Below, one piece after another: positions 49,364-59,342 of a stretch of 64,000 nucleotides of DNA. Where the stretch lies: NCBI GenBank assembly GCA_023105745.1, contig JALGQZ010000002.1, forward strand, positions 82,043,785 to 82,107,784, written 5' to 3'. Source of the stretch: Austropuccinia psidii. Taxonomy: Eukaryota; Basidiomycota; Pucciniomycetes; Pucciniales; Sphaerophragmiaceae. Position 1 is the first letter of the stretch. The number at the start of each line of letters is the position of its first letter. The position numbers were made by a program, and so were the translations under genes. The notes under the pieces were generated by a model. That model saw nothing but the letters and a program-made list of their open reading frames with translations. It had not been told where the DNA came from and ran no database searches.

Positions 49364-52300
49364 GTCATCATCAAGAGAAGAAGCCAGAAGCCTCAAAGTC
49401 AAGTTCTTCTCATCCTCAAAATTCTTCAAGCTCAAGTCAAAAGAAGAAGAAGAATTTTCAGAAGAGGGACAAGCCCCATTCTTCTTTATTGAATAAAGAT
49501 TTCAAGCTCATGAACTCTGAAAAAGAAAGAAGAATCAAGGAGGGTCTTTGTACCTATTGTGGTGGGAAGCATAGTCTTGAGTCCTGTTTCAAAAGGCCTC
49601 AAAACAAGCTTACCCAACCGTCAGGCAAATTTCCCAGCCAGGGAAAAGCCTGAGTGAAGATCATGTTGTGTTCAATGGTCTTCACAGTTTTCCTTCCAGA
49701 GCACAATTGTGCATTTTGAATACTGGTGTCAAAAATTCCCTTAAATTTTTTTGTTTTTTCTTCTCTTTCTGATGTTTTTTACAGTATTCTCATTGATTCT
49801 GGTGCTACCAACTCATTTATTGCAAAGCAGTTTGTTCACAAGTATTCATTGACTACGTCAGAACTTCCAAAAAAGATTCCCCTCATCATTTTAGACTCCT
49901 CTGAATCTCCTTCTTTATTTGTGACTCACCATACTAAATATATGGTTGAGCTCCCTTCCTTCCCAAGCTTTGAATGGGAGATTTTAGTCATTGATCCTCC
50001 CAAGGGAGAAGACCTCATATTGGGCTTTGACTTTCTTAATCATTTTAATCCGTTTATTGATTGGAGGCAAGGATTGATCACCTTTAATTCTGATCATAAG
50101 GACTATAATTATCCTTCAATTTGTTTTAGTAATGACTTTTCTTCTGCCAAATCATGTGAAGCTCTGGTTGGTGATTCTAGAGCACCATCATTTCCGTCTT
50201 CTGTCCATATTCCTTTGCTTAATTCCCATCAGTAATTACTATCATCTAGAGATGAAGTCTTCAAAGAGATTCAAGATGTTGAAGAAGATAATTCTGTATC
50301 TTCACTTCATCTCTTCTTTGGCAATATGGACCTTCCTCCTTCATCTTATCATGACTCCCTGGAGGAGTTGTGGGATGAAGAGGAAGAGCCAGAAGAAATA
50401 GAAACCGTGATTAATGTTGTTCCTTCTGTTTATCACCAATACTTGGATGTATTTTCCAAGGTGAAAGCAGAGAAACTTCCTCCTCACCGCGCCTGTGATC
50501 ATCATATTGATCTGGAGGGGTCTCTACCTCCAGTTGGGGTGATCTACTCTTTATCAAACCAAGAGTCAGATACACTCAGGGCCTAAATTTCAGAGAATGT
50601 AGAGAAAGGTTTCATCCAGCCAAGCTCCTCTTCTACAGGAGCACCTGTTCTTTTTGTCAAAAAGAAAGATGGTGGCCTCCGTTTGTGTGTTGATTACCAC
50701 AAACTCAATGCTGTTACTAGGAAGAACAAGTATCCTGTTCCTCCTATGAAACAGCTTCTCACTGTTTTCAATGGTTCTTCTATCTTATCCAAGATTGATT
50801 TGCATGGTGCATATAAACTTCTCAGAATCAAGGAAGGTTATGAACATTTGACTTGTTTTAGAAACAAATATGGTAGTTATGAGTACTTGGTTATGCCATT
50901 TGGGCTTACCAATGCTCCTGCTTCTTTTCAAAATCTTGTCAATGATATTTTTTATGATCTTCTTGATGTTTATGTTGTGGTTTATTTGGATGACATTATG
51001 GTCTTTTCCAAATCTGAGGAAGGACATGTCACTCATGTGTCCACTGTTCTTTCCAGACTCAGAGCCAATAACCTCTTTGCTAAGGCGTCCAAATGCCTAT
51101 TCCATGTTTCTAGTGTAGAGTATTTAGGTTATGTTGTTTCTTCTGAAGGCCTCAAGATGGACCAATCAAAATTCCAGCAAATTCTCAATTGGCCACCTCC
51201 AAGAAACCTCAAGGCTCTTCAATCATTCCTTGGCTTTGCCAATTTTTACCTCCGTTTCATCAAGAATTACTCAAAGAAAATTAGTTCACTCACTAGTTTC
51301 CTCAAGAAAGATTCCCGTTTTCCCCTCAATGAGAAAGCTCTTAGACAGTTTCATCAACTCAAAGAGGCATTCACCACTGCTCCAATCCTTCTCTACCCAC
51401 CATTGTAGAGACCAATGCATCAGATTATGCCTTGGGTGCTGTACTGAGTCAGGTCTCTGACTCAGGAAAACATCCCATTGCATTTGATAGCCGCAAGCTT
51501 CTCCCAGCTGAGCTTAATTATGAGATTCATGACAAGGAACTCCTTGGAATAGTCTGGGCTCTCAAGCGCTGGAGGGCTTTCCTTCTTTCAATTTCTTCCC
51601 CTTTTGAAGTTCTCACCGATCATTCATCTCTTCAATATTTTATGTCTTCCAAGATTCTCACTTGCCGTCATGCCCGCTGGGCTGAATTTTTATCTGAATT
51701 CCATTTCTCAATCACTTACCACCCTGGCCGCTTGGCCACCCTTCCAGATGCCTTGTCACGTTGGAACAACATTTACCCAGAGAGGGGGGAGGATTTCATC
51801 AGCAAGAATCCAATGAACTATCAGAAGATAATCAAGCAAGATGAGATTCAAGCCTCAAATTTTTTTGCAGTCAAGGTGGATTCATTTTCACATTTGATTG
51901 ATTCAATTCAGAAGGCAGTGTGGCAAGATTCTCAATATAGAAGTGTCCTTGAAGATTTGGGTAAAGTTAAATCTTTCCAAGATTATTCTCTTGATTCCTC
52001 TTCCAAACTTTTCCTTTTCAAAGATCAGGTGGTGGTCCCAAATGAACCCACAATTCAACTCAATATACTTCAAAAGTGGCATGACTCTCCTCTAGCTGGA
52101 CACCCTGACCAAGAGAAGACTCTCAAGCTTGTCAAGCAGGATTTCCACTGGTCCGGAATGACTCAATTTATCAAGGATTATGTATCATCCTGTCAACAGC
52201 GTTCAAGAAACAAAAATATTCATCACAAGAAGTTTGGACTCCTCAAGCCTCTTCCAATTCCAAGTGGTCCTTGGATTTTTCTTTCAATGGATTTCATCAC

Positions 52301-53256
52301 TCAATTGCCACTGTCCAATTCCTTTGACTCAATCCTTTTCATAGTGGACAGATTCTCAAAAATGGCAGTTTTTATTCCAACAATGTCTTCAATCACTTCA
52401 CTAGATTTGGCCCATTTATTCATCAAGAATATTTTCTCAAAGCATGGCCTTCCTTCAAGCATTGTTAGTGATAGAGGTTCTCTTTTTGTTGACCAATCTT
52501 TGTCAGCAGCTCAAGATTTCAAGAGATCTGTCAACTGCTTATCATCCAGAAGCTGATGGACAGACAGAGAGGGTAAATAAGATACTAGAACAGTACCTTC
52601 GGATGTATGTCAGTTTTCATCAAGAGGATTGGAACACCTGGCTCCCTCTGGCTGAATTTGCCTACAATAACTCTGACCACTCTTCAACAAAACAATCACC
52701 GTTTTTCACTGTTTATGGAAGAGATCCACAATTTGACTCAGTTCACATCACTCAAGATACTCCTGCTGGAAAGTTATCAACAAAAATCCAATAAGTACAG
52801 AAAGATTTCAAGAGAGAACTGGAAGTTGCCATGAACAGGTTTAAGAGGTATGCAGATAAAAGTAGAGCAAGTCCACCTGTTTTCAATCCTGGTGACATGG
52901 TATGGCTCCCTTCCAAGAACATCAAATCAACCAGACCCACCAAAAAGCTGTCTGAAAGATGGCTGGGTCCTTTTCCAATCTTGAAGAAAGTCAGTACTCA
53001 TGCCTACCACCTCAAGCTCCCATCTAAATGGAAGTCCATCCACCCAGTTTTCCATATTTCCCTTTTGGAACCAGTCAAGACGTCAACAATCCCAAATAGC
53101 CATCAAGAGCCTCCTCCTCCAATAATCATTGAAGAAGAAGAAGAATGGGAAGTCTCTCAAATACTGGACTCAAAGCTCAAGAGAGGAAAATTATGGTATT
53201 TGGTGGAATGGAAAGGTTTCAGTCAAGACCCAGAAAGATCCACTTGGGAACCAACT
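49364..53256 (+). pseudogene. Family B Ty3/gypsy gag-pol, broken by stops and frameshifts
   Basis: Diverged from elements 1-5. In order: Ser/Lys-rich gag end with zinc knuckle CTYCGGKHSLESC (~49550); protease LIDSGATNSFIA (~49786); reverse transcriptase [20 protein letters not shown] to [12 protein letters not shown] (YLDD ~50985); RNase H beginning near 51407; integrase with FGLLKPLPIPSGPW, SMDFITQLP and [12 protein letters not shown]; chromodomain start ([12 protein letters not shown]). Lesions: a stop after the zinc knuckle (~49651), stops near 50233 and 50584, a one-base loss near 51404 (PPL then ETNASDYALG), a frame change near 52510 and a stop near 52792. The chromodomain is split by element C and resumes at 56073. 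The 5' LTR is missing. Confidence 0.9.
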
Positions 53257-53899
53257 TGTTAGCCTGGGGCCTCTAATGTGGCTTCCAGTCTAATTATTAG
53301 TAATTTTAATAAACTAAGTAGGTAGTGGAATACTATTATTATAAGTAATAGGTGCGTCACTCTTGTTTATAACAGAGTACTGTCAGTATTTAAGCTTCAA
53401 CAGTACTATAGCTGGGTAAAGTGAATTGAATCACTTTTAAAAGTGAGAGCGCTAATTTCCCAAATTAAAAGTAAGTAATTTTAATTTGAAAAAAAGTATA
53501 TTGATAAGAGCTCTGAGGAATCATTCTCAAGAAGAATGTTCCTCTTAAATGCAGTAAGTATGAAATCAAAATGAAACACAAATAGGCTAATACACTTTTT
53601 ATCATAAAGGGTATTGTTATAGTAACAATATATGTAACCAAGCATATGCTGTTGTTATAGAAGCAAAGTTACTATATCAACAAGGTAAAATGTTGTTATA
53701 GAAACAATACTGAAGATCTGACTTGGTAACAGGATTATTATAGCAACAGATCTTGAATGAGTGACTTGTAAACAAAAATGGAAGAAAACCAAATTAAAAG
53801 TGAATTTACACAGATGAATTGAAATAATTAAAAGAAAATTTAATGAAATTGTTTGGAGCTTGTGTAGCATGTAACTCTTTTCATGCTTGCAGGCTCACA
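53257..53899 (-). repeat. LTR C, left copy (643 bp)
   Basis: On the plus strand reads TGTTAGCCTGGGG to GGCTCACA. It contains four related dyads of the TTGTTATAG-N-AACAA type at 53614, 53652, 53693 and 53735. Confidence 0.9.
53614..53748. promoter_or_regulatory. Cluster of four repeated dyads in LTR C
   Basis: TTGTTATAGTAACAA (53614, a perfect inverted repeat around TAG), TTGTTATAGAAGCAA (53652), TTGTTATAGAAACAA (53693) and TTATTATAGCAACA (53735), spaced about 40 bp. They are retained in the right LTR near 55788-55922. They could be protein-binding sites in the promoter part of the LTR; this is inference. Confidence 0.4.
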
Positions 53900-53946
53900 T
53901 TTGGTAACACAAAAAAAAGGTAAAAAAAAAGTTATACTATGTGAAA

Positions 53947-55161
53947 TTAATTGTGTAGAGTTTGAATTTTTGAAATGACATCTTTTACTTTTAAGTCATT
54001 GTAATAGTTTGATTTCTTGTCTTGAATTTTTAAATTGTTGAAGGTTTCTAATATCTTGAATTTTTGTTCAGTTAGCAGTTTTCTAAAAAGTCGTCCCTTT
54101 AAAATTAACTTTATTTGAGTTCCTAGGGTGTTGTAAATTTTTTCTTCATGTAGTAATTCATATAATTCAATTTCTTGATTCAATCCTCTCAATATTTGTG
54201 TTATTTTTGTTGAAGCTAATTTTTTTGTTGAAATTAGTTGATCTTGCAAGCTTTTATGAATGTCATCCTTAATTGAATTTGTAATTTTGGAACTGTTAGA
54301 TGCATCGTTGATTTTCGAGCAATTTTTTGAATTATCAATTTTACTAGTTTTATTTATTTCTTCTTTAACACTACTACTAAGGATTTCATTGTTTCCTTTT
54401 AACAAATTAGTTGAATTTCTATTAGAAGTAACTAGATCGGGGCTTTTATCGCTGAAGTCCTTAGAAATCCTATCGTCATTAGTCTTAGTAACAGTTGTAT
54501 CTAGTGCTTTACTGAGATCTGTGTTGATGTTGGAACTAGTGCCAAAGGTTGTAGGTTTTGAATTGTGCTCCTTTTCATTATAGATCTCATTGTTATTCGT
54601 GTCAGGTTGATTGGAGCTAAAGTTACTATCCTTCTTGATAGTATTCGCATTGATGCCTTTACTGTATTCTGCAAGTGTATTGGGCTTGCATGCGGGGGAA
54701 AGATCAGAATTCAATGAGAGGTTGACAGTGGTATTACCACTGTAAGCTTCTGAACCAGTATTCTCTATGCGATTTTCTACTAATTCAGTCGATGAGTTGC
54801 TGAATTCATTACGCTTCATTCTTTCTTGATCCTCACCAACAGCAAGATATGCTGTACGTTCTCTACATTGTTTTGTTGTTTTAAAAACAGGAGTGCAAGT
54901 ACTCACATCGTTTTGTAAGATGCTAGTTCTGCAAATAACTGAGTTTTTGTCGCCTGAGTGATACCAATGCTTCCAAGCATTAGAACGAGCAGTAGGTTTT
55001 CCTTGCCAACGACGATAAGCTAATTGGTTAATAGCATTATGACTATTCATAATATTTGTTAGATGACTAGTAATCAAACTAATGTCTTTCATGAGCAAAG
55101 ACATCTGGTTGAAAGCTTGAAGAACTGTCGGGGCCATGACAGTAATAGCTTGATTTTTCAT
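53947..55161 (-). CDS. 404-residue protein of element C, unrecognised
   Basis: Single open frame, ATG at 55161 to stop at 53947. N-terminal ~120 residues are of ordinary composition with aromatic and Cys residues (YRRWQGKPTARSNAWKHWYH). The middle (~125-300) is Ser/Asn/Thr/Lys-rich and probably disordered. The last ~100 residues look helical (ELYELLHEEKIYNTLGTQIK, then KLLTEQKFKILETFNNL) with heptad-like Leu/Ile spacing, faintly like a TFIIS-N/IBD helical bundle, which I cannot confirm. No zinc knuckle, protease, RT or integrase motif. As the only ORF between two LTRs and sense in the likely element orientation, it is either an element-encoded structural protein or a captured host sequence. 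The 269-bp stretch 55162-55430 would be its leader. Confidence 0.6.
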   Translation of the reverse strand: MKNQAITVMAPTVLQAFNQMSLLMKDISLITSHLTNIMNSHNAINQLAYRRWQGKPTARSNAWKHWYHSGDKNSVICRTSILQNDVSTCTPVFKTTKQCRERTAYLAVGEDQERMKRNEFSNSSTELVENRIENTGSEAYSGNTTVNLSLNSDLSPACKPNTLAEYSKGINANTIKKDSNFSSNQPDTNNNEIYNEKEHNSKPTTFGTSSNINTDLSKALDTTVTKTNDDRISKDFSDKSPDLVTSNRNSTNLLKGNNEILSSSVKEEINKTSKIDNSKNCSKINDASNSSKITNSIKDDIHKSLQDQLISTKKLASTKITQILRGLNQEIELYELLHEEKIYNTLGTQIKLILKGRLFRKLLTEQKFKILETFNNLKIQDKKSNYYNDLKVKDVISKIQTLHN

Positions 55162-55430
55162 GTTGGATAGTAGTAGAAATGAATCAAACGAGTTTTAGAG
55201 AATTTTAATGATGATTTTAGCGTTTTGGTATCTCGATTCTTCAAAACTTTGAATTAGATTAAAAAGAATATCAGAAAGATGTTGATATTTTGATTTTGGA
55301 GGGAAGAGTGGATTGAAGATGTAAAATTTATTATTAATTAGGTATTCTGACGTCTAATTAGTTTATTAGAATTAATTAATTAATTAATTAGTTCTAATTT
55401 GAATTTTTTTTTAAATTTTAATATATTAAA

Positions 55431-56072
55431 TGTTAGCCTGGGGCCTCTAACGTGGCTTCCAGTCTAATTATTAGTAATTTTAATAAACTAAGTAGGTAGT
55501 GGAATACTATTATTATAAGTAATAGGTGCGTCACTCTTGTTTATAACAGAGTACTGTCAGTATTTAAGCTTCAACAGTACTATAGCTGGGTAAAGTGAAT
55601 TGAATCACTTTTAAAAGTGAGAGCGCTAATTTCCCAAATTAAAAGTAAGTAATTTTAATTTGAAAAAAAGTATATTGATAAGAGCTCTGAGGAATCATTC
55701 TCAAGAAGAATGTTCCTCTTAAATGCAGTAAGTATGAAATCAAAATGAAACACAAATAGGCTAATACACTTTTTATCATAAAGGGTATTGTTATAGTAAC
55801 AATATATGTAACCAAGCATATGCTGTTGTTATAGAAGCAAAGTTACTATATAAACAAGGTAAGATGTTGTTATAGAAACAATACTGAAGATCTGACTTGG
55901 TAACAGGATTATTATAGCAACAGATCTTGAATGAGTGACTTGTAAACAAAAATGGAAGAAAACCAAATTAAAAGTGAATTTACACAGATGAATTGAAATA
56001 ATTCAAAGAAATTTAATGAAAGTGTTTGGAGCTTGTGTAGCATGTAAGTCTTTTCATGCTTGCAGGCTCACA
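55431..56072 (-). repeat. LTR C, right copy (642 bp)
   Basis: Near-identical to the left copy; differences include CTAACG against CTAATG and changes near 55853, 55863, 56004, 56011, 56021 and 56048. Followed by CAACT. Confidence 0.9.
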
Positions 56073-56164
56073 CAACTGAAAACCTCAATAATTGTCCTGA
56101 ACTTGTCAAAGATTTTCATTAATTATATCCTGACAAGCTAGGACCCAATTCTTCAAGAGCTTGA
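56073..56164 (+). pseudogene. Family B chromodomain end, right of element C
   Basis: After removing element C and one CAACT, the frame continues from WEPT into NLNNCPELVKDFH and, beyond one TAA, YPDKLGP, a typical chromovirus C-terminus, to a TGA at ~56162. Confidence 0.8.
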
Positions 56165-56954
56165 TTTTTTATGGTGCTTGGTGGGGAGAGGAATTACCAA
56201 AAGTAAGTCCCACTGCTGGTATGCACCTTTAGGTGTATTCTACTCTTTTGTTGTAAGCATCACCTTGGCCACTCTGTGAGCACTTTGCAATTTTGGACAC
56301 AGATCTTGGCATGGCTTTCAACTTCATTTCCAATCTTATGGCCATTTTCACTTGGGACAATGGGCCATTCACTTTTCAATTCATTTTCAAGACTTCCAAA
56401 TTCAAATTCATTCCTTCAACAATGTTTTTTATTTTTATGGCACTGGAGGGAGTGGTAACTACCAAAAGTAAGTTCCTCTCCTGGTGTGCACTTCCCTGAG
56501 GGTTCTACAATCTTGTCAAAACATCACCTTGGCCACTTTGTGAGCACCTGGCATCAAATTTCTCTTTCCAGGTCCTTGGCCAAATTTCAAAATCAGTTAT
56601 CAACCTCCGTGATGAAGATTGGAACCTCCTCAAGATTCAACTCATTTTTATTTTCTCTTTCCTCTTTCTTTTATTTTCATTTTCATTCTTTATTTTTGTT
56701 CTATTTTCATTTTAAATTTTCTTTTATCATGTCAAAAATTTTCATTCATTTTAAAATTCTATTCAAATCATGAAGCCAATGTCAAAAGAAGATCAAGCAA
56801 GTCCTGTGTCAAATGTCAAATTTTTAATATCAGTTTTCAAACTTTTCTCTTAATCAGTCCTCTTGAATCACTCTCTCAAAATCCTTCCAATAGCCTCAAC
56901 AGGCTTCACCTTGTATTGGTGCTCAGGAGCTCACCATTTCAAGGTGGGGGGTAC
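56165..56954 (+). repeat. Family B 3' untranslated region with direct duplication and purine tract
   Basis: Two diverged direct copies, 56187-56282 and 56447-56545, share TACCAAAAGTAAGT, a TGGT(A/G)TGCAC segment and CATCACCTTGGCCACT, spaced ~260 bp. The region ends CAAGGTGGGGGGTAC, the purine tract, directly before LTR B. ORFs here are C/T-rich low complexity and not credible genes. Confidence 0.65.
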
Positions 56955-58348
56955 TGTCACAACCATGGCAATTCATCCCCTTGGACTTCAATATGGCATA
57001 TCCATGCCACATCCAATATATGGCAATTTGGCCATATCCATAAATCATTGGCCAAATTGGCCATCTTATCTCATTTGGCCTTTTATTGCCATTTCATCAT
57101 CTGGGCCCAACTTGGGCCCTTCACCGTCATCAGGCCTTTCCTGGCCTTTCTCTACCTTTTGGGCAATTTTGGTATTTCCCAGTCAACAGGGGAAATACAG
57201 CCCAAGAAGCTGTATTTGGCTTTAAATACAGTTTCTGTGCATTTGCACACTTTTTCCCATTTTGCGCACTTTGCGCAAATACAGTTTTAAGGCTGTATGA
57301 GCTGTATTTGGCCAAAAAAACCCAAAAATGGCAAAATACCTCAAAAGACACTCTGACACCTCTGAAGCCCTCAAAAACCAAATCTCACCAATATCCTCCT
57401 GGCGTCATCTCTAAAGACTTATGGCCATTTTCAACCTCCAATAACCAAAATGCCATATATGGTGTTATACACCATTATGCATCTTTTTTCAGCAGCAATC
57501 CACTGGCGGCAATATCATCTGGTTATTTCAACTTTCCATCAGGCCATCCAGTCACGTCATCAAGAGGATTCATCAAGGCTCAAGGGCAAGTGTCAAAACC
57601 TCAAATACCAATGAGGCTATCAAGCAGTCATTGGTTATTCTCACTCCAAGTATTCCTTCCAAGGGAATACTGTCAATTCATTCTCAAGGTGTATTCAAGA
57701 GGCAGTACCAAAAGGAGTTGTCAAGTGTCAAAGCTCCACTCAATCCATCTTGGCAACCACCTTCATTTCAATACAGTCTGGATCCATCAAGAACTGTATT
57801 TCATTTTCAAGCTTGGGAAATTCATTCAACCCAATTCAATTTCAATATTAGCCAGCCGTATCAATTCCCAAAACAATCAATACAGCCTCAAGGATCAATA
57901 CAGATCAGTTTTCAGCCTGAAGAACTCAAGCTCCCACTTTTCACATATACTGGCTACCCTTTCCACCCTGGGGGGTTTTCCCCAGTTAATTAATATACTT
58001 TGATTTATTTTTATCTTTATTTTCTTTTCATTTTAGTTAAGCAAATACTGATATTATTAAGTCAGTCATTTAGCACCTTTCTCTTTCTCTTTCTTTGCCT
58101 GTCAATGGATATTTGGTGTTCATATCCTTACTAATTCCATTATTCATTTTTGGCAGGTTGAAACAGTGATTAAGGACTTACTTGGTTGGCTTTTTGGCCA
58201 ATTGGCTTCCCTTTCCTCTTTGCATATCATTTAGAGTAATTCATTCTTATTATTTTTATCCTTTATTCTTTTGGAGTCTTCCAAGTGAGTTCCCTGATTG
58301 CTGAGTGCCAGGCCACTCTTGTATTTCTGTCCAAGAGCCCCTGTGACA
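56955..58348 (+). repeat. 3' LTR of family B (LTR B, 1394 bp)
   Basis: Starts TGTCACAACC and ends CCCCTGTGACA, with inverted ends TGTCAC/GTGACA. It is richer in G+C than the other LTRs and full of short words such as 'ggcca' and 'aatacag'. Open frames of 120-305 codons inside it are compositionally repetitive and have no recognisable domain. Fragments recur at 35041-35690 and, inverted, at 48530-49094. Confidence 0.85.
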
Positions 58349-58439
58349 GGATCCTAGACTCCCATATGCAAATAATTATCCATCACAACACACCCTTCCC
58401 ACTGTCCCTGGAAGTTAATCTGGAGAAAAAAAGGTAACC

Positions 58440-59106
58440 ATCAATGCAATTCCATACCATTCAATTATTGGCTCTCTATCTTACTTAGTTAGTGGCTCCA
58501 GGATGGACCTTACTTTTTCTGTGAATTTCCTCACCTGTCACTCTATGGGACCCATGAAAAAACATTGGTTGCTTCTGGATCACTTAATTGGATATTTTCT
58601 CAATACTTGAAACATGGGCATATTTTTGAAGCCTTAATTTCTTTCACTCAATTTATGCAAAGATGCAGGATGGGGGGAGCTCTTGAGTGATGTTAAAGTG
58701 GGAAATGCACTCATGTTATGGGGTTCCAAATGCCAAGGAGTGGTGGCTCTATCAACATGTGCAGAAGAATAAATTTCAGTATCATATTTGACTCACAACC
58801 TAGTAGAGGGAATAAACCAACTATGTCAGCTGGTTGTTCATCTTGAAAAAAAACCCTCTATTGTTATAATCAAGTGGTGGTCCAGGTCTCAATTGACAAC
58901 CAGTCACAAAAGCACATGAGGTACCTGGACCATGCATTTTTTTTCATGAATAATACCATCTGCAAACACAAAATCAAGTTAAACTGGGTCAAGATGCAAT
59001 ATATGCAGGCTGATGGGCTGAAGAAACAGCTCTTGAGCCCAGAACTTCTCTCAACACTCCAGTTTTGGGGAATCAAATGGGTAAAAAGTAACATTTTGGG
59101 GGAGGG
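58440..59106 (+). pseudogene. Ty1/copia pol 3' relic (RT end and RNase H)
   Basis: Decayed frames give copia-type signatures in order: TFSVNFLTCHSMGPMKKHWL, DAGWGE, LWGSKCQGVVALST, then SIDNQSQKHMRYLDHAFFF and MQADGLKKQLLSPELLSTL, the RNase H end of copia polyproteins. Several stops and shifts are present. A purine tract (TTTTGGGGGAGGG) follows at 59094. The rest of the element is absent, cut by LTR B at 58348 or by decay. Confidence 0.75.
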
Positions 59107-59342
59107 TGTTAAGATACAAACTATGTGATGACGTGATGTCCAAGTATCCTTATAGCAAAAGTAAGTTTTATACAGAGAATTATGCTGTGTGTGAAACACG
59201 TTTCAGTTTTCTAGTTGTGACATAAAAAGCTGATTGTCACCCAATGCCCAAGCTCTCCTCACCTCTCCTCAATTTGAGCTTACAGGAAGTACATGGACTG
59301 AAGAACAAGCTTTGCTACATTTTAAATTTTCATATTAAAACA
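59107..59342 (+). repeat. Ty1/copia 3' LTR (~236 bp)
   Basis: Begins TGTTAAGATAC directly after the purine tract and appears to end CATATTAAAACA. The short length suits copia elements. The 3' limit is my best guess because no second copy is available. Confidence 0.55.

Larger units (their letters stand above)
53257..56072 (-). mobile_element. Element C: short non-autonomous LTR element with one unknown ORF (2.8 kb)
   Basis: Two direct LTRs (53257-53899 and 55431-56072) flank 1.53 kb. A perfect target duplication CAACT lies at 53252-53256 and 56073-56077, proving a discrete insertion, here within the chromodomain codons of family B. LTRs differ at about eight positions (~99% identity), so it is recent. 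I assign the minus strand because in that orientation the LTR begins TGTGAGCC, like LTR1, 3 and 4, is preceded by a T8 run and GTGTTACCAAA (compare T8 GGTGGTAGGGAA before LTR3), and the only long ORF is sense. No gag, protease or polymerase motif is present and no convincing PBS is seen. Confidence 0.85.

Noticed and set aside
53900..53910. TTTGGTAACAC after the left LTR C as a primer-binding site for plus-strand orientation
   Set aside because: Only ~9 bases look PBS-like and an A-run follows. LTR head, T-run and ORF sense favour the minus strand. Kept open as an alternative.
56619..58003. Open frames of 223 and 305 codons in and before LTR B
   Set aside because: Composition is repetitive (Pro, Phe, Ser, His words from 'ggcca' and 'aatacag' repeats), they run across the LTR boundary, and related LTR B pieces at 35.1 and 48.6 kb do not keep them.
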